From Argopecten irradians (taxonomy: Eukaryota > Mollusca > Bivalvia > Pectinida > Pectinidae): a DNA stretch of 64,000 bases. The notes below the pieces were generated by a model. That model did no database searches, was not told the DNA's origin, and was given only the letters and a program-made list of their open reading frames with translations. The stretch spans positions 6,128,255 through 6,192,254 of the forward strand of contig NC_091134.1 in assembly GCF_041381155.1 (NCBI RefSeq). The letters run 5' to 3'. The translations under genes and the position numbers were made by a program. This document shows positions 35,292 through 50,200 of the stretch, one piece after another (the first letter of the stretch is position 1; each line of letters begins with the position of its first letter).

Positions 35292-38200
35292 ATGGATCAA
35301 GAAAAGTATTGTTTCAACTGTCTCTTGCATTGTATTCCGTTCAAATTAGATACCATAATCTATCATAATGCTAAGCAGAGGTTTTGGAAACCATGCATAT
35401 ATTTTGTTATCCTACATTCTCCAGGTTCTTATATTTCAGTATGCTACCGGCCAGTTACTCTATCAACATCGATATTATAATCACATATATATATTTTGCT
35501 TCATCACAATGCCGGATGCTATATATTTTTGCTGAAGTTATCTTCAATTTTATATTGATTGACAATACTAGAAAAAGAAAAGAAAAAAAATACAAGGCTT
35601 AAAAGTTTCTCAACGTTATACATGTACATCTTTTAATATTGGAGAATAATTTTAGTATGCACAGTTGCATTAGTGTTGGTAGGCCTATTCCATTTAAAAA
35701 TAATTATTGTGATGTTTTATATATATAAACTTTAGGATTTACCTGGACTACAATGCAACAACTCCATTGGAACCTGATGTTCTTGGGGCAATTTCTACAG
35801 CACTGTCGGACGCCTGGGGTAACCCAAGTAGTTCCCATGAGGCCGGTAATTTATCAGATAGATTCAGATGTTAAATTGGATTTCTTAAAATTGGTTATGT
35901 AATTCTAAGAAGCCATATAAAAGTGATTTACAATTATTTCAATAAAAGAAAAAAGAAAGAAAAGGGAAAAAATGTGCTAGATCACCATTAATTTGAAATA
36001 ATTGTTTGCATGACAGATGTTGTCAAAATTATTTCATATTGAAACTGCCTTTTTCGAGTTTTTCAGTTGATATGAATTGTGGATTTGACATTTAAAATGC
36101 TTAAAGATGCCTTGATCTGATTTGAATCACCTCTATTGAAGGTGTGAAGGCCAAAGCGGTGATAGATGGTGCGAGGAGCAATGTGGCTGCCATGATTGGG
36201 GCCAAATCATCAGGTAAAATATTCAACATTTATTCAATATTTAAAAATGGAACAGATATAGAACATTATTTACTATGGCCATAGGAAAATATTTTTTTCT
36301 CACAAAAATTCAAAGTTATTTCAAAACATCAAAATTACAAATCCTAGTTAAGAAGTGTACCAGTAAGAGTGTACAGCTATATTAAAGATACTAGTTCACC
36401 AAGGGATCCTACAAATCAAACAATTGGAGAGAAGATACTGTATAGGTGGTTGGACCAAAAACAAGGAAAATTCAATTTTAGGGAATCAAAATTTTTTCAA
36501 TTTTGCTTCAAGGGTATACATAAGTCAACCAATTCTTCTTATTTTAATGATTAAGATTTCACGGTCTTGCATGTCATGACTTGTGAAATCGTAAAAATAT
36601 CATCTGCACGATAATAGCCAGTTATATGGTATCTCTATAGCCAAGCTGTACATACATATATTACAACTTGTATTCACTAGAGTTATCTGTTAATCAAATA
36701 CGTCTTTGTTGATTAAAGAATAAAACATTATATCAACAACTATAATTATATCAACAACAGTTAGTTAATCAGATATATTATGTTGGTTTAGTCAGATATT
36801 CTTTTCACATCAGGAGGAACAGAGGTAAGTAATCATGGTTTAGTATGAAGTCTGTGTACTACTACATCAAGAGGAACAGAGGTAAGTAATCATGGTTTAG
36901 TATGAAGTCTGTGTACTACTACACCAAGAGGAACAGAGGTAAGTAATCATGGTTTAGTATGAAGTCTGTGTACTACTACACTAAGAGGAACAGAGGTAAG
37001 TAATCATGGTTTAGTATGAAGTCTGTGTACTACTACATCAAGAGGAACAGAGGTAAGTAATCATGGTTTAGTATGAAGTCTGTGTATTGCTACACTAAGA
37101 GGAACAGAGGTAAGTAATCATGGTTTAGTATGAAGTCTGTGTACTACTACACTAAGAGGAACAGAGGTAAGTAATCATGGTTTAGTATGAAGTCTGTGTA
37201 CTACTACACTAAGAGGAACAGAGGTAAGTAATCATGGTTTAGTATGAAGTCTGTGTACTACTACACTAAGAGGAACAGAGGTAAGTAATCATGGTTTAGT
37301 ATGAAGTCTGTGTCTTACTACATCAAGAGGAACAGAGGTAAGTAATCATGGTTTAGTATGAAGTCTGTGTACTACTACACTAAGAGGAACAGAGGTAAGT
37401 AATCATGGTTTAGTATGAAGTCTGTGTACTACTACACTAAGAGGAACAGAGGTAAGTAATCATGGTTTAGTATGAAGTCTGTGTACTACTACACTAAGAG
37501 GAACAGAGGTAAGTAATCATGGTTTAGTATGAAGTCTGTGTACTACTACACTAAGAGGAACAGAGGTAAGTAATCATGGTTTAGTATGAAGTCTGTGTAC
37601 TACTACACTAAGAGGAACAGAGGTAAGTAATCATGGTTTAGTATGAAGTCTGTGTACTACTACACTAAGAGGAACAGAGGTAAGTAATCATGGTTTAGTA
37701 TGAAGTCTGTGTCTACTACACAAGAGGAACAGAGTAAGTAATCATGGTTTAGTATGAAGTCTGTGTCTACTACACTAAGAGGAACAGAGGTAAGTAATCA
37801 TGGTTTAGTATGAAGTCTGTGTACTACTACACTAAGAGGAACAGAGTAAGTAATCATGGTTTAGTATGAAGTCTGTGTACTACTACACTAAGAGGAACAG
37901 AGGTAAGTAATCATGGTTTAGTATGAAGTCTGTGTACTACTACACTAAGAGGAACAGAGGTAAGTAATCATGGTTTAGTATGAAGTCTGTGTACTACTAC
38001 ACTAAGAGGAACAGAGGTAAGTAATCATGGTTTAGTATGAAGTCTGTGTACTACTACACTAAGAGGAACAGAGGTAAGTAATCATGGTTTAGTATGAAGT
38101 CTGTGTACTACTACACTAAGAGGAACAGAGGTAAGTAATCATGGTTTAGTATGAAGTCTGTGTACTACTACACTAAGAGGAACAGAGGTAAGTAATCATG

Positions 38201-41200
38201 GTTAGTATGAAGTCTGTGTACTACTACACTAAGAGGAACAGAGGTAAGTAATCATGGTTTAGTATGAAGTCTGTGTACTACTACACTAAGAGGAACAGAG
38301 GTAAGTAATCATGGTTTAGTATGAAGTCTGTGTACTACTACACTAAGAGGAACAGAGGTAAGTAATCATGGTTTAGTATGAAGTCTGTGTACTACTACAC
38401 TAAGAGGAACAGAGGTAAGTAATCATGGTTTAGTATGAAGTCTGTGTACTACTACACTAAGAGGAACAGAGGTAAGTAATCATGGTTTAGTATGAAGCTG
38501 TGTACTACTATACTAAGAGGAACAGAGGTAAGTAATCATGGTTTAGTATGAAGTCTGTGTACTACTACACTAAGAGGAACAGAGGTAAGTAATCATGGTT
38601 TAGTATGAAGTCTGTGTACTACTACACTAAGAGGAACAGAGGTAAGTAATCATGGTTTAGTATACTGTGTACTACTACACTAAGAGGAACAGAGGAAGAG
38701 TAATCATGGTTTAGTATGAAGTCTGTGTACTACTACACTAAGAGGAACAGAGGTAAGTAATCATGGTTTAGTATGAAGTCTGTGTACTACTACACTAAGA
38801 GGAACAGAGGTAAGTAATCATGGTTTAGTATGAAGTCTGTGTACTACTACACTAAGAGGAACAGAGGTAAGTAATCATGGTTTAGTATGAAGTCTGTGTA
38901 CTACTACACTAAGAGGAACAGAGGTAAGTAATCATGGTTTAGTATGAAGTCTGTGTACTACTACACTAAGAGGAACAGAGTAAGTAATCATATTTAGTAT
39001 GAAATCTGACTGTTGTTACTGTGTACTACTACACTAAGAGGAACAGAGGTAAGTAATCATGGTTTAGTATGAAGTCTGTGTACTACTACACTAAGAGGAA
39101 CAGAGGTAAGTAATCATGGTTAAGTATGAAGACTGTGTACTACTACACCAAGAGGAACAGAGATAAGTAATCATGATTTAGTATGAAGTCTGTGTGCTAC
39201 ACTACACTAAGAGGAACAGAGGTAAGTAATCATGGTTTAGTATGAAGACTGTGTACTACTACACACCTAAGAGGAACAGAGGATAAGTAATCATGATTTA
39301 GTATGAAGTCTGTGTACTACTATACACTAAGAGGAACAGAGGTAAGTAATCATGGTTTAGTATGAAGACTGTGTACTACTACACTAAGAGGAACAGAGAT
39401 AAGTAATCATGGTTTAGTATGAAGTCTGTGTACTACTACACTAAGAGGAACAGAGGTAAGTATAGTTAGTAGAAGCTGTGTACTACTACACTAAGAGGTA
39501 AGTAATCATGGTTTAGTATGAAGTCTGTGTACTACTACACTAAGAGGAACAGAGGTAAGTAATCATGGTTTAGTATGAAGTCTGTGTACTACTACACTAA
39601 GAGGAACAGAGGTAAGTAATCATGGTTTTAGTATGAAGTCTGTGTACTACTACACTAAGAGGAACAGAGGTAAGTAATCATGGTTTAGTATGAAGACTGT
39701 GTACTACTACACTAAGAGGAACAGAGGTAAGTAATCATGGTTTAGTATGAAGACTGTGTACTACTACACTAAGAGGAACAGAGGTAAGTAATCATGGTTT
39801 AGTATGAAGTCTGTGTACTACTACACTAAGAGGAACAGAGGTAAGTAATCATGGTTTAGTATGAAGTCTGTGTACTACTACACTAAGAGGAACAGAGGTA
39901 AGTAATCATGGTTTAGTATGAAGACTGTGTACTACTACACTAAGAGGAACAGAGGTAAGTAATCATGGTTTAGTATGAAGACTGTGTACTACTACACTAA
40001 GAGGAACAGAGGTAAGTAATCATGGTTTAGTATGAAGTCTGTGTACTACTACACTAAGAGGAACAGAGGTAAGTAATCATGGTTTAGTATGAAGTCTGTG
40101 TACTACTACACTAAGAGGAACAGAGGTAAGTAATCATGGTTTAGTATGAAGTCTGTGTACTACTACACTAAGAGGAACAGAGGTAAGTAATCATGGTTTA
40201 GTATGAAGACTGTGTACTACTACACCAAGAGGAACAGAACAGGTAAGTAATCATGGAGTATGAAGAATCTGTGTACTACTACACCAAGAGGAACAGAGGT
40301 AAGTAATCATGGTTTAGTATGAAGTCTGTGTACTACTACACTAAGAGGAACAGAGGTAAGTAATCATGGTTTAGTATGAAGACTGTGTACTACTACATCA
40401 AGAGGAACAGAGGTAAGTAATCATGGTTTAGTATGAAGACTGTGTACTACTACACTAAGAGGAACAGAGGTAAGTAATCATGGTTTAGTATGAAGCTGTG
40501 TACTACTACACTAAGAGGAACAGAGGTAAGTAATCATGGTTTAGTATGAAGTCTGTGTGCTACTACTACTAACACTGAAGACTGTGAACAGAGGTAAGTA
40601 ATCATGGTTTAGTATGAAGTCTGTGTACTACTACACTAAGAGGAACAGAGGTAAGTAATCATGGTTTAGTATGAAGACTGTGTACTACTACACTAAGAGG
40701 AACAGAGGTAAGTAATCATGGTTTAGTATGAAGTCTGTGTACTACTACACTAAGAGGAACAGAGGTAAGTAATCATGGTTTAGTATGAAGACTGTGTACT
40801 ACTACACCAAGAGGAACAGAGGTAAGTAATCATGGTTTCGTATGAAGACTGTGTACTACTACACTAAGAGGAACAGAGGTAAGTAATCATGGTTTAGTAT
40901 GAAGTCTGTGTCTACTACACTAAGAGGAACAGAGGTAAGTAATCATGGTTTAGTATGAAGTCTGTGTACTACTACACTAAGAGGAACAGAGGTAAGTAAT
41001 CATGGTTTAGTATGAAGTCTGTGTACTACTACACTAAGAGGAACAGAGGTAAGTAATCATGGTTTAGTATGAAGTCTGTGTACTACTACACTAAGAGGAA
41101 CAGAGGTAAGTAATCATGGTTTAGTATGAAGTCTGTGTACTACTACACTAAGAGGAACAGAGAGTAAGTAATCATGGTTTGTATGAAGTCTGTGTACTAC

Positions 41201-44200
41201 TATACTAAGAGGAACAGAGGTAAGTAATCATGGTTAAGTATGAAGACTGTGTACTACTACACTAAGAGGAACAGAGGTAAGTAATCATGGTTTAGTATGA
41301 AGTCTGTGTACTACTACACTAAGAGGAACAGAGGTAAGTAATCATGGTTTAGTATGAAGACTGTGTACTACTACTACACTAAGAGGAACAGAGGTAAGTA
41401 ATCATGGTTTAGTATGAAGACTGTGTACTACTACACTAAGAGGAACAGAGGTAAGTAATCATGGTTTAGTATGAAGACTGTGTACTACTACACTAAGAGG
41501 AACAGAGGTAAGTAATCATGGTTTAGTATGAAGTCTGTGTACTACTACACTAAGAGGAACAGAGGTAAGTAATCATGGTTTAGTATGAAGTCTGTGTACT
41601 ACTACACTAAGAGGAACAGAGGTAAGTAATCATGGTTTAGTATGAAGACTGTGTACTACTACACTAAGAGGAACAGAGGTAAGTAATCATGGTTTAGTAT
41701 GAAGACTGTGTACTACTACACTAAGAGGAACAGAGGTAAGTAATCAGTAATACATGGTTTAGTATGAAGTCTGTGTACTACTACACTAAGAGGAACAGAG
41801 GTAAGTAATCATGGTTTAGTATGAACTGTGTACTACTACACTAAGAGGAACAGAGGTAAGTAATCATGGTTTAGTATGAAGACTGTGTACTACTACACTA
41901 AGAGGAACAGAGGTAAGTAATCATGGTTTAGTATGAAGACTGTGTACTACTACACTAAGAGGAACAGAGGTAAGTAATCATGGTTTAGTATGAAGTCTGT
42001 GTACTACTACACCAAGAGGAACAGAGGTAAGTAATCATGGTTAAGTATGAAGTCTGTGTACTACTACACAAGAGGAACAGAGGTAAGTAATCATGGTTTA
42101 GTATGAAGTCTGTGTACTACTACACTAAGAGGAACAGAGGTAAGTAATCATGGTTTAGTATGAAGTCTGTGTACTACTACATCAAGAGGAACAGAGGTAA
42201 GTAATCATGGTCTCGTATGAAGACTGTGTACTACTACACTAAGAGGAACAGAGATAAGTAATCATGGTTTAGTATGAAGTCTGTGTCTTACTACATCAAG
42301 AGGAACAGAGGTAAGTAATCATGGTTTTGTATGAAGACTGTGTGCTACTACATCAAGAAGAACAGAGGTAAGTAATCATGGTCTCGTATGAAGACTGTGT
42401 ACTACTACACTAAGAGGAACAGAGGTAAGTAATCATGGTTTAGTATGAAGTCTGTGTGCTACTACACTAAGAGGAACAGAGGTAAGTAATCATGGTTTAG
42501 TATGAAGTCTGTGTACTACTACACTAAGAGGAACAGAGGTAAGTAATCATGGTTTAGTATGAAGTCTGTGTGCTACTACACTAAGAGGAACAGAGGTAAG
42601 TAATCATGGTTTAGTATGAAGTCTGTGTACTACTACACTAAGAGGAACAGAGGTAAGTAATCATGGTTTAGTATGAAGTCTGTGTACTACTACACTAAGA
42701 GGAACAGAGGTAAGTAATCATGGTTTAGTATGAAGTCTGTGTCTACTACACTAAGAGGAACAGAGGTAAGTAATCATGGTTTAGTATGAAGTCTGTGTAC
42801 TACTACACTAAGAGGAACAGAGGTAAGTAATCATGGTTTAGTATGAAGTCTGTGTGTACTACTACACTAAGAGGAACAGAGGTAAGTAATCATGGTTTAG
42901 TATGAAGTCTGTGTACTACTACACTAAGAGGAACAGAGGTAAGTAATATCATGGTTTAGTATGAAGTCTGTGTTACTACTACACTAAGAGGAACAGAGGT
43001 AAGTAATCATGGTTTAGTATGAAGTCTGTGTACTACTACACTAAGAGGAACAGAGGTAAGTAATCATGGTTTAGTATGAAGTCTGTGTACTACTACACTA
43101 AGAGGAACAGAGGTAAGTAATCATGGTTTAGTATGAAGTCTGTGTACTACTACACTAAGAGGAACAGAGGTAAGTAATCATGGTTTAGTATGAAGTCTGT
43201 GTACTACTACACTAAGAGGAACAGAGGTAAGTAATCATGGTTTAGTATGAAGTCTGTGTACTACTACACTAAGAGGAACAGAGGTAAGTAATCATGGTTT
43301 AGTATGAAGTCTGTGTACTACTACACTAAGAGGAACAGAGGTAAGTAATCATGGTTTAGTATGAAGTCTGTGTGCTACTACACTAAGAGGAACAGAGGTA
43401 AGTAATCATGGTTTAGTATGAAGTCTGTGTACTACTACACTAAGAGGAACAGAGGTAAGTAATCATGGTTTAGTATGAAGTCTGTGTACTACTACACTAA
43501 GAGGAACAGAGGTAAGTAATCATGGTTTAGTATGAAGTCTGTGTACTCTACACTAAGAGGAACAGAGGTAAGTAATCATGGTTTAGTATGAAGTCTGTGT
43601 ACTACTACACTAAGAGGAACAGAGTAAGTAATCATGGTTTAGTATGAAGTCTGTGTACTACTACACTAAGAGGAACAGAGGTAAGTAATCATGGTTTAGT
43701 ATGAGTCTGTGTACTGCTACACTAAGAGGAACAGACGTAAGTAATCATGGTTTCGTATGAAGTCTGTGTACTACTACACTAAGAGGAACAGAGGTAAGTA
43801 ATCATGGTTTAGTATGAAGACTGTGTACTACTACACTAAGAGGAACAGAGGTAAGTAATCATGGTTTAGTATGAAGTCTGTGTACTACTACACTAAGAGG
43901 AACAGAGGTAAGTAATCATGGTTTAGTATGAAGTCTGTGTACTACTTCACTAAGAGGAACAGAGGTAAGTAATCATGGTTTAGTAGATGTCTGTGTACTG
44001 CTACACTAAGAGGAAAAGAGGTAAGTAATCATGGTTAAGTATGAAGTCTGTGTACTGCTACACTTTAGTATGAGGTCTGTACTACTCCTACTACACAATA
44101 CTCCATGGTTTAGTATGAGGTCTGTGCTACTCCTACTACACAATACTCCATAGTTTAGTATGAGGTCTGTACTACTCCTACTACACAAGACTCCATCGTT

Positions 44201-47200
44201 TAGTATGAGGTCTGTGTGCTACTCCTACTACACAAGACTCCATGGTTTAGTATGAGGTCTGTGTGCTACTCCTACTACACAAGACTCCATGGTTTAATAT
44301 GAGGTCTCTGTACTACTCCTACTACACAAGACTCCATGGTTTAGTATGAGGTCTGTGCTACTCCTACTACACAAGACTCCATGGTGTAGTATAAGGTCTG
44401 TGTGCTACTCCTACTACACAAGACTCCATGGTTTAGTATGAGGTCTGTGTGCTACTCCTTCTACACAAGACTCCATGGTTTAGTATGAGGTCTGTGTGCT
44501 ACTACTACTACACAAGACTCCATGGTTTAGTATGAGGTCTGTGTGCTACTCCTACTACACAAGACTCCATGGTTAAGTATGAGGTCTGTGTGCTACTACT
44601 ACTACACAAGACTCCATGGTTTAGTATGATGTCTCTGTGCTACTCCTACTACTACACAAGACTCCATGGTTTAGTATGAGGTCTGTGTGCTACTCCTACG
44701 ACACAAGACTCCATGGTTTAGTATGAGGTCTGTGTGCTACTCCTACTACACAAGACTCCATGGTTTAGTATGATGTCTCTGTGCTACTCCTACTACACAA
44801 GACTCCATGGTTTAGTATGAGGTCTGTGTGCTACTCCTACTACACAAGACTCCATGGTTTAGTATGAGGTCTGTGTGCTACTACTACTACACAAGACTCC
44901 ATGGTTTAGTATGATGTCTCTGTGCTACTCCTACTACACAAGACTCCATGGTTTAGTATGAGGTCTGTGTGCTACTCCTACTACACAAGACTCCATGGTT
45001 TAGTATGAGGTCTGTGTGCTACTCCTACTACACAAGACTCCATGGTTTAGTATGAGGTCTGTGTGCTACTCCTACTACACAAGACTCCATGGTTTAGTAT
45101 GAGGTCTGTGCTACTCCTACTACACAAGACTCCATGGTTTAGTATGAAGTCTGTGTGCTACTCCTACTACACAAGACTCCATGGTTTAGTATGAGGTCTG
45201 TGTGCTACTCCTACTACACAAGACTCCATGGTTTAGTATGAGGTCTGTGTGCTACTCCTACTACACAAGACTCCATGGTTTAGTATGAGGTCTGTGCTAC
45301 TCCTACTACACAAGACTCCATGGTTTAGTATGAGGTCTGTGTGCTACTCCTACTACACAAGACTCCATGGTTTAGTATGAGGTCTGTGCTACTCCTACTA
45401 CACAAGAATCCATGGTTTTGTATGAGGTCTGTGCCATGGTTTAGTATGAGGTCTGTGTGCTATTACACAAGACTCCATGGTTAAGAATGAAGTCGAACAA
45501 GTGTCACCACGAACCTACCTCAGGGTCACTATTGTGAGGCTGTCTTTGGAGAGGGGGATGGGGGGTGTTGGTGGCAGTCAGGCACAAGCCATATTGGTCA
45601 GTGCTTTATATATTTGTAATTCCATTTTGTAGAGACCCTATATTGATGAATCTGATGAATCATAATTTACCAAACCAGATATTCTGACAATATATAATTA
45701 TTAAACCAAGTGAGAAATTCTACTTCTTATAAAATAAACCAAATACCGCTATCCATTTACTTGTTTAGTAACTTGACTGCTATATGGAGTTTTATCTCTT
45801 TTTTATTTAATTCTGCATTCATTCTTATACAACATATATTCTTTACTTCTGTTATGACAGGCAAACAATATGATCCTACAGACAGCTCTTAAACACTTCC
45901 ACCTCTGTCATGAAATCACGAATGGGACTGACAGTAGGGGAGATAACTCTGACCAGCTGCCACACTTCATTACATCCAATATGGAGCATGACTCGGTGAA
46001 GCTTGTTCTGGAGAACTTGGCTGAGGAAGGAATAGCTAGTGTGTATTATCATAGTCATCCTCAAAAACTACTGCAACTTTAGACTTAGTGCCATAATAAT
46101 ACTCAAACAGCCTTTTTAACCCAATGTAAAATATAAAAGTTTAATGCTATATTATCCTCATACAGTGGACCCTCGATAATCCAGACACCTTGGTTCCCAG
46201 CCTAAACCGTCCAGATTACGAGTTTTCCGGACTGCCGAATGCCGTGTTCTTAGTCAATTAAATTGTCACGTACGAGTTACTCCCCTTGACCTTGTAATCG
46301 ATGGTAGGCTTTTATGTAACATACGTGTATTATAATTAATACTTTGCTTGTTATGTTTTATATGTATTCTTATATCATTACGTTAAGAATAATAAATAAA
46401 CGTATTTCTTTTTCAAAATACGAAACATTTATAGCCATCATTAATTGTGTACTATGTATGCATATAACTACGTATCCCACTCTTGATCTGTCGTACGGCA
46501 AATTGCCTAACCAAGGATCAATATCATCTACGTTCTTGGCATAAAAAAACTATGATAACAAATAGTTGTGAACATTTGATGAACTCATATGATTGTTATT
46601 TTGTATAATGTGTGTTTTTTATAACCATTTCCACAAGTCTTTGTTTTCTGACTTACAGACGTGTGAAACAACCACGCGCCCGTTCACGTCTAACTTCGTG
46701 CACAATGTCACACACGTGTAAATGGCATGTGCAGTAGCCTTTATATCTTATACCACAGACGATGAATTCGAATAGATTCACATACATTTAAAATTCTTAT
46801 TAATTTTGTGAGTATTATCTCACTTTATTGTATCTGATACTCATAGCGATATATTCTGCATGCGAAACAAGTAAGGTATCTACAACATACGTACCCGTAC
46901 TCAAACTCAAACTGCATGTTTAAAAGCGTGTGGTTAAAAATATATTGCGTATCTGAAGTTTGATCTCCTATAGAAAACCAATGAACCGTTACATGACTGC
47001 ATGTACCCGTGTGAAAGGTGTTCAGGTAAACGCCCCTGGCTATGACCTGGCAGCCGTTGTTATGACAACACACACTAACTAGTGTTATTTAGCAGTGTGT
47101 ATTTTACACATGACTAGCTGACCTTGGATTTTCTCGGCACGTGGCGACAACAAATTGTCCGGATTATTGCGGGAATTTATTAACGTAAATTACATTCCGT

Positions 47201-50200
47201 TCCCAAAATGGAGTTCCGGATTCGGAATACGAATTTCCGGACAAGTGAGTATAAATAACGTTACGGAAATCCGTTCCCTGACATTTCCGTCCGGATTGTG
47301 AGTTTTCCGGACTATCGGCGTCCGGATTATCGCGGGTCCACTGTACATGTATATAAATTAACATTTTCACTGTAACCTCTCTATGTAATCTCACAAAATG
47401 CTGTTGGTGTTTTTTAGCATATGAACTACCATCTACTTATTTTGACGTAATTATCATTGTGACAGAAATGTTGAAGAACTGGTTACCATAACTTTACATT
47501 TACTAACAACACAAAACAGTCCAGAAAATTTGTAATTCAGACGGTTTAGGATTATCAAGGGTACATTGTACTTCTGTAGATAATTTTGATGTTCATTTTA
47601 CAGGTGTAACATTTGTACCTGCCTCTCAGAAAACTGGTTGTGTTATGAAGGAGGATGTGATAGCTGCTGTCCGTCCATCCACATGTATGATAACTATAAT
47701 GTTGGCTAACAATGAGACAGGCGTAATACAGGTAAACATCTCATTTCCCCCACATCTCAGCTGTGTAGTAATACAGGTAAACATCTCATCTCCTGTACAT
47801 CTCAGCTGTGTAGTAATACAGGTAAACATCTCATCTCCTGTACATTTCAGCTGTGTATTAATACAGGTAAACATCTCATCTCCTGTACATTTCAGCTGTG
47901 TAGTAATACAGGTAAACTCATCTCCTGTACATTTCAGCTGTGTAGTAATACAGGTAAACATCTCATCTCCTGTACATCTCAGCTGTGTAGTAATACAGGT
48001 AAACATCTCATCTTCTGTACATCTCAGCTGTGTAGTAATACAGGTAAACATCTCATCTTCTGTACATCTCAGCTGTGTAGTAATACAGGTAAACATCTCA
48101 TCTCCTGTACATTTCAGCTGTGTAGTAATACAGGTAAACATCTCATCTCCTGTACATCTCAGCTGTGTAGTAATACAGGTAAACATCTCATCTCCTGTAC
48201 ATCTCAGCTGTGTAGTAATACAGGTAAACATCTCATCTTCTGTACATCTCAGCTGTGTAGTAATACAGGTAAACATATCATCTTCTCTACATCTCAGCTG
48301 TGTAGTAATACAGGTAAACATATCATTTTCCCCACATCTCAGCTGTGTAGTAATACAGGTAAACATCTCATCTCCTGTACATCTCAGCTGTGTAGTAATA
48401 CAGGTAAACATCTCATTTCCCCTACATCTCAGCTGTGTAGTAATACAGGTAAACATTTCATCTCCTGTACATCTTAGCTGTGTAGTAATACAGGTCAACA
48501 TCTCATCTCCTGTACATCTCAGCTGTGTAGTAATACAGGTAAATATCTCATCTCCTGTACATCTCAGCTGTGTAGTAATACAGGTAAACATCTCATCTCC
48601 TGTACATCTCAGCTGTGTAGTAATACAGGTAAACATCTCATCTCCTGTACATCTCAGCTGTGTAGTAATACAGGTAAACATCTCATTTCCCCCACATCTC
48701 AGCTGTGTAGTAATACAGGTAAACATTTCATCTCCTGTACATCTCAGCTGTGTAGTAATATAGGTAAACATCTCATCTCCTGTACATCTCAGCTGTGTAG
48801 TAATACAGGTAAACATATCATCTTCTGTACATCTCGGCTGTGTAGTAATACAGGTAAACATATCATCTTCTGTACATCTCAGCTGTGTAGTAATACAGGT
48901 AAACATCTCATCTTCTGTACATCTCAGCTGTGTAGTAATACACGTAAACATATCATCTCCTGTACATCTCAGCTGTGTAGTAATACAGGTAAACATCTCA
49001 TCTCCTGTACATCTCAGCTGTGTAGTAATACAGGTAAACATCTCATCTCCTGTACATCTCAGCTGTGTAGTAATACAGGTAAACATCTCATCTCCTGTAC
49101 ATCTCAGCTGTGTAGTAATACAGGTAAACATCTCATCTCCTGTACATCTCAGCTGTGTAGTAATACAGGTAAACATCTCATCTTCTGTACATCTCAGCTG
49201 TGTAGTAATACAGGTAAACATCTCATCTCCTGTACATCTCAGCTGTGTAGTAATACAGGTAAACATCTCATCTCCTGTACATCTCAGCTGTGTAGTAATA
49301 CAGGTAAACATCTCATCTCCTGTACACCTCAGCTGTGTATTGATACATGTAAACATCTCATCTCCTGTACATCTCGGCTGTGTAGTAATACAGGTAAACA
49401 TCTCATCTCCCATACAACTGAGCTTTACTAAGACAGGTGTAATACAGGTAAACATCTCATCTCCTGTACATCTCAGCTGTGTAGTAATACAGGTAAACAT
49501 CTCATCTCCCATACAACTCAGCTTTACTAAGACAGGTGTAATACAGGTAAACATTTCATCTCCTGTACTTCTCAGCTTTACTAACACAGGTGTAATACAG
49601 GTAAACATTTCATCTCCTGTACATCTCAGCTTTACTAAGACAGGTGTAATACAGGTAAACATTTCATCTCCTGTACATCTCAGCTTTACTAACACAGGTG
49701 TAATACAGGTAAACATTTCATCTCCTGTACATCTCAGCTTTACTAACACAGGTGTAATACAGGTAAACATTTCATCTCATGTACATCTCAGCTTTACTAA
49801 GACAGGTGTAATACAGGTAAACATTTCATCTCCTGTACATCTCAGCTTTACTAACACAGGTGTAATACAGATAAACATTTCATCTCCTGTACATCTCAGC
49901 TTTACTAAGACAGGTGTAATACAGGTAAACATTTCATCTCCTGTACTTCTCAGCTTTACTAAGACAGGTGTAATACAGGTAAACATTTCATCTCCTGTAC
50001 ATCTCAGCTTTACTAAGACAGGTGTAATACAGGTAAACATTTCATCTCCTGTACATCTCAGCTGTACTAAGACAGGTGTAATACAGGTAAACATTTCATC
50101 TCCTGTACATCTCAGCTTTACTAAGACAGGTGTAATACAGGTAAACATTTCATCTCCTGTACATCTCAGCTTTACTAAGACAGGTGTAATACAGGTAAAC

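Noticed and set aside
36807..45490. Possible CRISPR array or centromeric satellite
   Set aside because: Units are directly adjacent without unique spacers and lie inside an intron of a conserved animal gene. A CRISPR array is excluded and a centromere is unlikely.
47626..49770. Minus-strand ORF of 714 codons ([19 protein letters not shown] repeats) and its continuation at 49777-50418
   Set aside because: It is the antisense of the SCLY exon 6 donor minisatellite. It stays open because the units are 45 or 54 bp and happen to lack stops. It runs antisense through a conserved exon and has no domain.
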